A stretch of 64,000 nt of DNA from a candidate division LCP-89 bacterium B3_LCP (GTDB taxonomy: Bacteria; Electryoneota; B3-LCP): NCBI GenBank assembly GCA_005223185.1, contig NJBN01000002.1:434001-498000 (forward strand), written 5' to 3'. Both the position numbers and the translations under genes were made by a program. Every line of letters starts with the position of its first letter. Positions within the stretch are counted from its first letter, which is position 1. Below are positions 56,823 to 64,000 of this stretch, in pieces. Under the pieces are notes generated by a model, which did no database searches, was not told the origin of the DNA, and saw only the letters and a program-made list of their open reading frames with translations.

Positions 56823-57728
56823 TTAAAATGATATGCTTATTGCGAATCTATGCGACGCTCCGAAGTCCTCAGCTAATGGTTGATAAGCATAATCAAACCG
56901 ATATCCCTTCCAGCCGAATCCCATTCCACCGGAAAACGAGCGTAGTTCACTGCCAGTTTGATAACCTGCCCTCAAGAAGAGATGTTCCTTCCACGATCCT
57001 TCCAGACCAGCATGCAGGCGAACGTCATTTTCAAGATATAAGCGCAGGTCAGCGGAACTCCGCAAACCGAAGTCATCGCTCCGGATAATCCGTCCGCTTA
57101 CGCCGGCAGCGCCGTACGTTGGCAGCGTGGTATTCTCCTCGTCCAGGGCGCTCATGCTGCCTAAATTCATGAGGACAACGCCGACTTTCAGATCGTTGAT
57201 TGACAGTCGGTAAACTGCGCCTAAATCTACGCTGAAACCCGATGAATTTTCTATATATATCTGCTGACTTAAGTAGCGAGCTGTACCGCCCAAAGCCAGC
57301 TTCTCTCCGAACAGGTGTGCTATACTGAAGCCGGCGGTTACATCATGAGCGGAGAATGTCTGCAGAGGGTCATCGGATGGCAGTGTACGCAATTCAAGGT
57401 CAGGAACAGTGAAAGCATTAAAGGAAATCCCCAGGGCAGTTTTGCCGCTTTTAAAAAGGAGAGCTCCAGTCTGAATAGTCAGGTCAAGTATCCAGTCGCT
57501 GTATCCAAAAGTAGCTTCACTGCTTTTGGCAAAGGTCAGAAGAGCCGGGTTATGGAAAGCAGCCATAGATCCGGCAGCTCCAGCGACACCCGTTTCACCC
57601 AGTGCGGTGCTGCGCGCATCTGGTGATATCTTTAACAACGGCATCGAGCCGTTGGTTTCTGCGAGGCTTGGGTTTAGGACCAAGCAGAGTATAAACCCTA
57701 AGATGAAGATATTTCGAGAGAGTTTCAT
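56823..57728 (-). CDS. PorV/PorQ family outer-membrane protein (copy 2)
   Basis: 301 aa. A signal peptide (to about LAE) is followed by MPLLKISPDARSTALGETGVAGA-GSMAAFHNPALL, the family's N-terminal motif, then beta-barrel strands and a terminal aromatic/aliphatic residue pattern (FAISISF, C-terminal Phe). Shorter than porV at 37710. The start overlaps the stop of copy 3 by one base, so they are translated together. Possibly a PorQ-like or an accessory outer-membrane protein. Confidence 0.82.
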   Translation of the reverse strand: MKLSRNIFILGFILCLVLNPSLAETNGSMPLLKISPDARSTALGETGVAGAAGSMAAFHNPALLTFAKSSEATFGYSDWILDLTIQTGALLFKSGKTALGISFNAFTVPDLELRTLPSDDPLQTFSAHDVTAGFSIAHLFGEKLALGGTARYLSQQIYIENSSGFSVDLGAVYRLSINDLKVGVVLMNLGSMSALDEENTTLPTYGAAGVSGRIIRSDDFGLRSSADLRLYLENDVRLHAGLEGSWKEHLFLRAGYQTGSELRSFSGGMGFGWKGYRFDYAYQPLAEDFGASHRFAISISF

Positions 57729-58723
57729 TAGAATATAAGAGAAAATGAAATTACCTGGGAATCATACGGCGGTATGTCTTCGATCTGATAGGCATAGTCA
57801 ATTACGCCGCGTAACTGCCAGACGGAGAAAACAAATCCAAAACCGAAAGCTAAATCAGCATCATTATAACCCGCACGCAGACTGAATTCGTATGGTTCAA
57901 AGTTGGCGTAGCGGTATTCGATACCCGCATGTATGGAATTGTCCTGCTGGTCACTGGTCTCAAATTCTGCTGCTGCCAACAGGCCGAAATCGAATAGATA
58001 GGTTCCTCCGAAGCGGTAAACTCTGGGAAACTTGTCCGTTGCTGTAGTACCGTCATCGCCCCATATATTGGTGCTGTCCCAGCGGTACTGTGCATTTATG
58101 TTACGTGCTTGAACGCCTAAGTACAGCCTTTCCATAGGATTTATCAACAGACCAGCATCAAAACCCAACCTGGTACTTGAAAATGATTCTGAACTGGTCA
58201 GATCAGGAAAGCTGTTGTACAGCACCTTGGGAGCGAAACCTATGGCGATTTTATCTGAAATGCGCAGTGCAAAGGCGAAATAGAAAGCGTTCTCCGAATT
58301 TTTAAACGTGCCGATGGGATTGCCATCGGTATCACGACCGTCGATATCTCCTGTGCCCGCGTTTATCCAACCCACGCCCAAACCGGCGGTGATGGGGTTG
58401 CCGGATTGCGCCGATGGTGGACGTAGCGGCGTGGCAAAGCCGACGAAATTCAGGTGCCGGTCAAGCGAAAGATAGTTATAGGAGGTGAGAAAGGTCCGTT
58501 CTTCTAAAAAAGGAAGCGAGGCAGGGTTGTAATATATTCCGAACCCATCACCGGGAATGGCGACCCCAACGTCCCCCATCGCCAATGACCTGGCGCCCAA
58601 TCCCATACGCAGAAAGGCGCCTGCCATACCAGCGTTACTGCCGGCATATACATTGGCAGCACTCAAGCTGAACATGATGATGGCAGTTAAAACCAATCTG
58701 AAAGTTCTAATCGAACGTGGCAT
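57728..58723 (-). CDS. PorV/PorQ family outer-membrane protein (copy 3)
   Basis: 331 aa. Signal peptide to about VYA, then the family pattern AFLRMGLGARSLAMGDVGVAIPGDGFGIYYNPASLPFLEERTF, barrel strands, and a C-terminal Phe (VISFSLIF). Co-transcribed with copy 2 and lying downstream of a PNP-domain repeat protein, which makes the group look like a surface-export locus. AATA-rich leader without a clear binding site. Confidence 0.82.
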   Translation of the reverse strand: MPRSIRTFRLVLTAIIMFSLSAANVYAGSNAGMAGAFLRMGLGARSLAMGDVGVAIPGDGFGIYYNPASLPFLEERTFLTSYNYLSLDRHLNFVGFATPLRPPSAQSGNPITAGLGVGWINAGTGDIDGRDTDGNPIGTFKNSENAFYFAFALRISDKIAIGFAPKVLYNSFPDLTSSESFSSTRLGFDAGLLINPMERLYLGVQARNINAQYRWDSTNIWGDDGTTATDKFPRVYRFGGTYLFDFGLLAAAEFETSDQQDNSIHAGIEYRYANFEPYEFSLRAGYNDADLAFGFGFVFSVWQLRGVIDYAYQIEDIPPYDSQVISFSLIF

Positions 58724-58741
58724 ATTTAATGTTATTCGTAT

Positions 58742-60241
58742 TTAGTTTATTACCGCTATCTTTCCCCAAATGGGACCGGCACTGCTGCGCTCTATCCTGT
58801 AAAAGTAAACTCCGGTAGCCACCATTTCACCATTGCTGCGTTTGCCGTCCCAGACTTCATAGTTGTCACCAGAATCACGTTGACCATTATCAACTATAGT
58901 CACGACCTCATCCATGGCAAAGTCGAACAATTTCAACGTAACCTTACCTGGGGAAGGCAAATCATATTGAAACCTGGTTACGAAATGCAATCTTGGTGAA
59001 AAGGGATTCGGATAGGAGTAAGTTGCAGGCTGTCCAGCTTGGTTAGTCTGAAGGTAGCTTCTGTGCAACCACCAAGTACCACCAGCGTCCCCACTTGATG
59101 CTATTCCATCACCAGTGCCAACCCAGAGAGTGTTACTTAAACTAGTTTTATGAACTAAAGAACAGTAGAATTCTGGGTCATAAAGGTATCTATAAATTCC
59201 GGCAACAGAGTCAAATTCGGCAATCTGCGGAAACAAGCCCCAGTCAGTTCCACCATTTATTGATTTGTGCAATCCGAGATTACTGGATACGTAGATAGCA
59301 GAATCATCAAAAGCGATGCTGTGCGCTTTTAAGGTTAGAAAACTATCTATGATAACCACTTCCCACGTTGCCCCGTAGTTCTCCGTCTTGCTGACGCCGT
59401 AATACTCTCCAGAACTGGATGCCGCCCAGGTTGCCGCCCAGAGTACGTCATTTCCGCTCCACTGCTGTCGTCCTAACGCAGTGATGAAGTTTCCACTGAT
59501 GTCGTGTGTTCCGTAATTGTAGTTATCCCAGGTCTGCCCGCCATCGATTGATTTATTGATGCCTGCCGCCGTACCTACCCAGAGGATATTATCATCGCCT
59601 TCGACTGCAAAGGGACGGTGGTTCAGGTGATCCAATGAGGAGAAAGGAAGCGTGTCCGGTGTTACCACGTACCATGTGCTGTCTGCGAAATCGAACTTAC
59701 GCAGTCCACCACCCCAGGAGGTAATCCAAACCTCTGTTGAGGTGATCAGCAGATCGTAGGTTACGTTCTGGATATTGGTGGTAGTGGGAGAGTAGGAAGT
59801 AACGGTGTCGTCATCGACAGGTTGGTTATACCAGGTCCAATTGCTGCCTCCATCAGTGCTGAATCCGACACCACCACCGGCTGGCAGATAGCCTTCGGAG
59901 GTCGAAGCGGTGTAGGCGGTTGCTGCCCAGATGACGCCGTTTCTTTCATCGAGCGCTGATACGGAACCGTGCCCCATGCCGTGGCTTTCACTGAAGGAAC
60001 TCCACGTAGAGTCTTCGGAATGCCATATGGAGAGCCCTCCGCCCGTTCCCATCAAAACGTCCAGAGAATCCGGGACCATGTCAATCACGGAGTTCGACAA
60101 CAGGCGTTCGACATGAGGATCGCCGCCTTCCGATATAAAACGGAACCCGGTCTTGCCGGGAACCTGTGCCTGAACGGAGATAGAGCAGGAAATTACCACT
60201 GCTATTACCAAGTTCAGTCCAAAAAGTGTTTTCAAAGTCAA
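58742..60241 (-). CDS. Secreted Ycf48/sialidase-like repeat protein with PNP C-terminal domain
   Basis: 499 aa. Signal peptide ending ...SISVQAQ. The body consists of beta-propeller-type repeats of the STDGGSNW, SIDGGQTWDNY, TENYGATWEVV, SINGGTDWGLF kind (photosystem-assembly Ycf48/BNR-like). The C-terminus is a PNP/FlgD-like domain (YSYPNPFSPRLHFVTRF...VATGVYFYRIERS), probably a sorting or anchoring signal. Overlaps the lipoprotein gene at 60238 by 4 bases. Confidence 0.82.
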   Translation of the reverse strand: MTLKTLFGLNLVIAVVISCSISVQAQVPGKTGFRFISEGGDPHVERLLSNSVIDMVPDSLDVLMGTGGGLSIWHSEDSTWSSFSESHGMGHGSVSALDERNGVIWAATAYTASTSEGYLPAGGGVGFSTDGGSNWTWYNQPVDDDTVTSYSPTTTNIQNVTYDLLITSTEVWITSWGGGLRKFDFADSTWYVVTPDTLPFSSLDHLNHRPFAVEGDDNILWVGTAAGINKSIDGGQTWDNYNYGTHDISGNFITALGRQQWSGNDVLWAATWAASSSGEYYGVSKTENYGATWEVVIIDSFLTLKAHSIAFDDSAIYVSSNLGLHKSINGGTDWGLFPQIAEFDSVAGIYRYLYDPEFYCSLVHKTSLSNTLWVGTGDGIASSGDAGGTWWLHRSYLQTNQAGQPATYSYPNPFSPRLHFVTRFQYDLPSPGKVTLKLFDFAMDEVVTIVDNGQRDSGDNYEVWDGKRSNGEMVATGVYFYRIERSSAGPIWGKIAVIN

Positions 60242-61464
60242 GGAGTTACCACCAATGTATCTGAAAGCTGTGCGCTGGTGTTACCAGCCAGATCAGTTGC
60301 TTCGAATGTGAAATGATAGACGCCTTCTAACGAAGAGTCCAACAGTAATGCCGTCGTCGAATAGACAGAATCGCCTGCCACCAGATCACCTAAATAGCCT
60401 TCGTCCCACAAGTTGATATCGAACGGCAGACCGTTGTCCAGCATGGGGATAGGCAGACCATTGTTAGCCCAGGTGCTGTCGGGTTTAAGGGAGAACATGT
60501 AAACTTCATCTATATCCCCGATGGTCTGATCGTCTGTGGCACTCATAGTAATTAGAACTTCCGTCTGTTGACCGGCAGCGGGAAGCATTACGCTGTGCGG
60601 ATATGAAGGGTTGGATAGCACAGGTGCTTCATTCTCCATTATCACGGTTTTTCCTAAAGAATCGCTGTGGATGCCAAAAGTATCCCAGGCTCTGAAAGTG
60701 AAAGTATAAGAGCCCGAAGGCATCCCTATGGCTATAGCCGAAGTCAAAGTAGTACCGAAGTTGGCGTTATCCAGGGATTCAAGTTGTATTGAATCTAATA
60801 GTACTAACTGCGGAGAATAGATATTCATATAAACAACTACCACCGAATCCAGAACTATCGAATCCGGATCGTAAACCTGCAGATATACCTGGATAGGGTT
60901 GAATCCGGAAACCAGGGTTTCTGGAAAATCCAACCCGGATAAAACAGGTGGTGCACTTAATGCAATAATTAAGGATTGAACCGCATCGCTGCTACCCCCG
61001 GCTGCAAAGGCTTTCACCTCGATATCGTACGCACCCTCTGTACTTCCAGCAAAAAGCGCACTAACCATCCGGCTGAAGATGCCGTCATTGGAAATGACGT
61101 CATCCGAATGATCGCTGCAGAACCCCAGCGCATCGGTAAGAGTGAAGGCGTTGGCATCGTCGTAGAGTTGGAACTGCTCTATCTGATTGTTCTGATCGTC
61201 ATATATATAAGCTACAACAGAATCAACGTCCTGAGAATTCACGCCGCTCACCGTAACACTGATCAGCGAATAGGTCGTGGATTGTAACACCAAATTTGGC
61301 AGAGTGTTAACCCAGGAAATCTCGATAGTGGGCACAGGAGCAACAGGAGGTGCATCGCTCTGCGTACAGCCCAACCATAATTGAGGTACAGTTAAAAGTA
61401 GGCATAGGGAGACAGTCAAACATGTCTTCTTACCTATACCAATTTCTGATTTTGCGCTTTTCAT
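60238..61464 (-). CDS. Lipoprotein with repeated Ig-like domains
   Basis: 408 aa. A long basic start (MKSAKSEIGIGKKTC) and a hydrophobic segment with lipobox WLGC. Three to four beta-sandwich repeats contain motifs such as VYIYDDQNNQIEQFQLYDD-A-A, SGVYD-EVKA, SGSYTFTFRAWDTFGI-SDS and GVYHFTFEATDLAGN-SAQ, like fibronectin or cadherin-type domains. First gene of the minus-strand group with the PNP repeat protein and the two PorV/PorQ proteins, so the four are likely one export/surface unit. Confidence 0.8.
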   Translation of the reverse strand: MKSAKSEIGIGKKTCLTVSLCLLLTVPQLWLGCTQSDAPPVAPVPTIEISWVNTLPNLVLQSTTYSLISVTVSGVNSQDVDSVVAYIYDDQNNQIEQFQLYDDANAFTLTDALGFCSDHSDDVISNDGIFSRMVSALFAGSTEGAYDIEVKAFAAGGSSDAVQSLIIALSAPPVLSGLDFPETLVSGFNPIQVYLQVYDPDSIVLDSVVVVYMNIYSPQLVLLDSIQLESLDNANFGTTLTSAIAIGMPSGSYTFTFRAWDTFGIHSDSLGKTVIMENEAPVLSNPSYPHSVMLPAAGQQTEVLITMSATDDQTIGDIDEVYMFSLKPDSTWANNGLPIPMLDNGLPFDINLWDEGYLGDLVAGDSVYSTTALLLDSSLEGVYHFTFEATDLAGNTSAQLSDTLVVTP

Positions 61465-61660
61465 CTGATCTGAATTTTATACGGTTAGCGAATGTTAAAG
61501 ATCCTGATAAACAGCACTAAAAAGTAACAAAATATTCATCTATTAGTCAAGAGATATTTCCACTTTCAACAGCGACCAGCGGGAATTATTATTCGCTAAA
61601 AAGACGGTGATTTCGCTTGACAAAAGAGGGAAAGAGAGCTATTTTTATAGTGCAAATAAG

Positions 61661-62215
61661 ATGCCGAACCTCATGAATGAAATTTCGCCTGAAAATATTG
61701 ATCGCCTGGCTAAGATAAAGCTGTTTCTAATGGATGTGGATGGCACCATGACGGACGGCCGCATCCATTACAACGATGAATGGATTGAGAGCAAAGCCTT
61801 CGACGTAACCGACGGTTTTGGTATATACGTTCTACAGTTATATAGTATAAAAACCGGCATCATTACCGGAAGAAAATCACGCATTGTAACCGAAAGAGCT
61901 AAGGAACTCAATATCCAAATCGTCAGGCAGGGCAGAGTCAAAAAGGAACATACCTTTAATGAAATTATTGCTGAGGAAGGTTTGGATTCGTCGCAGGTTG
62001 CCTACATCGCCGATGATCTATTCGATCTGCCGGTGCTAATGCAAGTCGGTTTTTCCGCCGCACCTGCTGATGCGCATGCAGAAGTCAAAGACAGAGTGCA
62101 TTTCGTCAGCGACAGAAAAGGCGGACGAGGCGCCGTCAGGCAGGTTTGTGAACTCATCTTGAAAGCTCAGGGGCATTGGGAGGACCTTATGAGGAATTTT
62201 ATACCCGATTATTGA
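61661..62215 (+). CDS. kdsC: 3-deoxy-D-manno-octulosonate 8-phosphate phosphatase
   Basis: HAD-IIIA phosphatase that makes KDO for lipopolysaccharide. 184 aa. Motif I in LFLMDVDGTMTDG, TDGFGIYVLQ, ITGRKSRIVTERA, VRQGRVKKEHTF, YIADDLFDLPVLMQVGFSAAPADA and VSDRKGGRGAVRQVCELIL are all typical. The longest frame starts at a GTG (61607); family length favours the ATG at 61661 or 61673. No Shine-Dalgarno sequence separates them. Followed by kdsD, the preceding step of the same pathway. Confidence 0.92.
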   Translation: MPNLMNEISPENIDRLAKIKLFLMDVDGTMTDGRIHYNDEWIESKAFDVTDGFGIYVLQLYSIKTGIITGRKSRIVTERAKELNIQIVRQGRVKKEHTFNEIIAEEGLDSSQVAYIADDLFDLPVLMQVGFSAAPADAHAEVKDRVHFVSDRKGGRGAVRQVCELILKAQGHWEDLMRNFIPDY

Positions 62216-62223
62216 TTATAGCT

Positions 62224-63207
62224 ATGAATGAAAAAAGCAAATACTTGGATGAGTGCCGCAAGGTCATCCAGATCGAAGCTGATGCGATCCAAAAGCTGCT
62301 AACGCGTGTTGATGGTGGTATCGTTAAAGCGCTGGATATTATATACGCATGCAGCGAAAAAAACGGCCGTGTCATATTGAGTGGTATGGGAAAGTCCGGT
62401 TTGGTTGCCCGCAAGATTGCCGCTACCCTGTCATCGACCGGAACCCCTTCGTTGTTTCTGCATCCTGCAGAAGCGATTCACGGTGACGTTGGTGTGGTTG
62501 ATCCAAGTGACGTTGCCATGGTTATATCAAAAAGCGGCCGTAATGATGAATTAGCTCTACTTCTCCCTGCTTTTAAACTGCTTGATATTCCGGTTATCGG
62601 TATGCTGGGTGATCCCCATTCTCCACTTGCGGAACGTTGCGATGCGGTCATAGACGTTTCCGTGGCAGAAGAAGCATGCCCGCTGGATTTAGTGCCTACT
62701 GCTTCGACTACCGCAGCTCTGGTTATGGGCGATGCCCTGGCGATTTCGCTATTGCATCGCCGTGGCTTCACCGAAGAGGATTTCGCCTTGCTGCACCCGG
62801 GCGGCACCTTAGGGAGAAGATTGCTACTAAAACTTGATTCGATCATGCACTCAGGGGATAACATTCCTAAGGTCGAGGAAAGCACGCCACTGAAAGAGTT
62901 GATCGTGGAAATGACTACTAAAATGCTCGGAGCTACCTGCGTTACCAATAGTGCCAATGAATTGTTGGGTATGATAACGGATGGTGATCTCCGCAGACTT
63001 TTAGAGCGTGGCGGCGATCTTGAATCCATAACGGCGGCAGATTTGATGAATTGCGATCCTAAAACCATCAACGCTGACGCTTTAGCGACGCGAGCCATCA
63101 GTATTATGGAAAAACACAGCATCACGCAGTTAGTGATAGTTGATGATAATAAACAAATAGCCGGTATCGTTCACCTGCACGATCTACTGAAGGCGGGAAT
63201 TACTTAA
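62224..63207 (+). CDS. kdsD: Arabinose-5-phosphate isomerase (KdsD/KpsF)
   Basis: Converts ribulose-5-phosphate to arabinose-5-phosphate, the first committed KDO precursor. 327 aa: an SIS sugar-isomerase domain (GRVILSGMGKSGLVARKIAATLSSTGTPSLFLHPAEAIHGDVGVV...ISKSG) and two C-terminal CBS domains (SIMHSGDNIPKVEEST, AADLMNCDPKTINADALATRA). The start at ATG 62224 is preferred over an upstream in-frame start at 62176 that overlaps kdsC. The stop is one base before lptC. Confidence 0.95.
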   Translation: MNEKSKYLDECRKVIQIEADAIQKLLTRVDGGIVKALDIIYACSEKNGRVILSGMGKSGLVARKIAATLSSTGTPSLFLHPAEAIHGDVGVVDPSDVAMVISKSGRNDELALLLPAFKLLDIPVIGMLGDPHSPLAERCDAVIDVSVAEEACPLDLVPTASTTAALVMGDALAISLLHRRGFTEEDFALLHPGGTLGRRLLLKLDSIMHSGDNIPKVEESTPLKELIVEMTTKMLGATCVTNSANELLGMITDGDLRRLLERGGDLESITAADLMNCDPKTINADALATRAISIMEKHSITQLVIVDDNKQIAGIVHLHDLLKAGIT

Positions 63208-63208
63208 A

Positions 63209-63745
63209 ATGCGGCTGGTTTTTATATTTTCATTCTGTATCTTATTGACAGGATGTAGTAGTAGAGATAGTTCACCTGATATTTCCGTCAGCGGGAAGAA
63301 AAAATATCCCGATCAGGAAATATGGGACGGAAAAATCGAAGTTACCAGCGATGGTCGGCGCCAATCTGTGGTACAAGCCGGACATATCCTCTCTTTTGAA
63401 AGAGATAAAATCACCATCTTCAGAAAAGACGTTAAGGTTGATTTCTACGATAAATCCGGCGAGCTTCAGTCAGTACTAACATCAGATAGCGCTCGCATAG
63501 AAGAAAAGCGGGATCTCTTTGTAGCATTAGGAAACGTCGTCGTGGTTTCAGAAAATGGAGACGTACTTAAAACGGAACGACTCTACTGGGATCGAAAATT
63601 GCAGGAGGTGAGTTCAGATACCTTGGTGGTTTTAACAACTGAACTGGATTCATTGCAGGGTTACGATTTTGTTTCCAACGAAGACTTGACTTCCTGGACT
63701 TTGAGGAATCCTACCGGACAGACATTCAGACAACGCCGGGAGTAG
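63209..63745 (+). CDS. lptC: LptC, LPS export protein (lipoprotein)
   Basis: 178 aa. Lipobox LLTGC replaces the transmembrane anchor of E. coli LptC, a common variant outside Proteobacteria. The LptC/LptA-type beta-jellyroll is seen in VQAGHILSFERDKITIFRKDVKVDFYDKSGELQSVLTSDSARIEEKRDLFVALGNVVVVS, with the ENGDVLKTERLYWD-type signature and SDTLVVLTT. It bridges the inner-membrane LptBFG and LptA. Immediately after kdsD and before an OstA-like gene. Confidence 0.9.
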   Translation: MRLVFIFSFCILLTGCSSRDSSPDISVSGKKKYPDQEIWDGKIEVTSDGRRQSVVQAGHILSFERDKITIFRKDVKVDFYDKSGELQSVLTSDSARIEEKRDLFVALGNVVVVSENGDVLKTERLYWDRKLQEVSSDTLVVLTTELDSLQGYDFVSNEDLTSWTLRNPTGQTFRQRRE

Positions 63746-63746
63746 G

Positions 63747-64000
63747 ATGAGTATAACTAAATTGCGGCTGATTTATCTATCTGTATGTTTAATTTTATTT
63801 AGCACCTCAGCTCTTCCACAAGCGCCGATCGTGCTTAAGCGAGCCGATCTCATGAGAACCGGCGGCACTGCTGAAGCTCCGATTCGATATTTGGACGGTG
63901 ACGTGTGGATCACGCAGGATACTCTTTCGGTAACCTGTGAACACGCCACCTACGAAGAGGCGATTGGCAGGTTGTTCTTTGAAGACAATGTGCATTTAGT
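63747..64000 (+). CDS. LptA/OstA-like periplasmic LPS-transport protein (partial)
   Basis: First 84 codons only. A signal peptide (LIYLSVCLILFSTSALPQ) is followed by VLKRADLMRTGG and LDGDVWITQDTLSVTCEHATYEEAIGRLFFEDNVHL, the beta-repeat pattern of the OstA/LptA domain. The 3' end is beyond the window, so it could be LptA or a longer OstA/LptD-type protein. AGTAGGATG starts it, 1 base after the lptC stop. Confidence 0.85.
   Translation, partial: MSITKLRLIYLSVCLILFSTSALPQAPIVLKRADLMRTGGTAEAPIRYLDGDVWITQDTLSVTCEHATYEEAIGRLFFEDNVHL

Noticed and set aside
62478-63125. 215-codon minus-strand frame
   Set aside because: Antisense shadow of kdsD, caused by its codon usage.

Overview
The window comes from a Gram-negative bacterium. 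It carries lptC, an LptA/OstA-like gene, kdsC and kdsD for lipopolysaccharide, many lipoproteins and signal-peptide proteins, and outer-membrane proteins of the PorV/PorQ family. A gingipain-type (C25) PorU-like protein next to PorV, PNP-type C-terminal domains and DUF5683-like proteins point to the FCB superphylum or a related candidate phylum of the Marinimicrobia/KSB1/Calditrichota kind. I cannot place it more precisely from sequence alone. Genes are dense, often coupled by 4-base overlaps, and there is no sign of phage or an insertion sequence.

Layout. (1) 1-5.9 kb, minus strand: a translation and RNA-maintenance operon, prfA > prmC > rnr > tgt > yajC, with yajC cut by the window edge. 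(2) 6.4-14.1 kb, plus strand: a small zinc-ribbon protein with its own terminator, ligA, a mosaic lipoprotein, efp, accB-accC, and gcvH-gcvPA ending at a strong terminator. (3) 14.1-28.6 kb: an accessory stretch holding a CBM9/DUF5916-type outer-membrane protein, a SnoaL-like lipoprotein, two HEPN-motif proteins, a subtilase, a DUF3788 protein, small membrane proteins, an M16 peptidase with a decayed second copy nearby, and an MBL hydrolase. Its gaps are full of short palindromic repeats of several families. (4) 28.7-33.5 kb: a CheY-like regulator with an MBL hydrolase, tRNA-Gly(CCC), a DUF512 radical-SAM-type protein, der, a conserved unknown and a Trm112-like mini-protein. (5) 33.5-47 kb: a surface/secretion cluster of PorU-like C25 protein, PorV, an M6-like protein that has lost its zinc motif, a peptidase/beta-propeller/beta-barrel fusion and two DUF5683-like proteins. 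(6) 47-49.9 kb, plus strand: an NAD-dependent sugar epimerase/reductase, a double-PDZ protein and an XdhC-family protein. (7) 49.9-61.5 kb, minus strand: fbp, a HAD phosphatase, an HD protein, lipoproteins, pdxJ, an isocitrate/isopropylmalate dehydrogenase-family enzyme, two more PorV/PorQ proteins, a PNP-domain repeat protein and a large lipoprotein. (8) 61.6-64 kb, plus strand: kdsC-kdsD-lptC-(lptA), running off the end.

The most distinctive content is the type IX secretion-like PorU/PorV pair surrounded by cell-surface proteins, several of which end in PNP/FlgD-like domains. A lipoprotein at 8.9 kb reuses the soluble domain of the DUF5683-like protein at 45.2 kb. The repeat-rich region at 14-28 kb is the most likely site of recent rearrangement. 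No CRISPR array, rRNA or integrase was seen.
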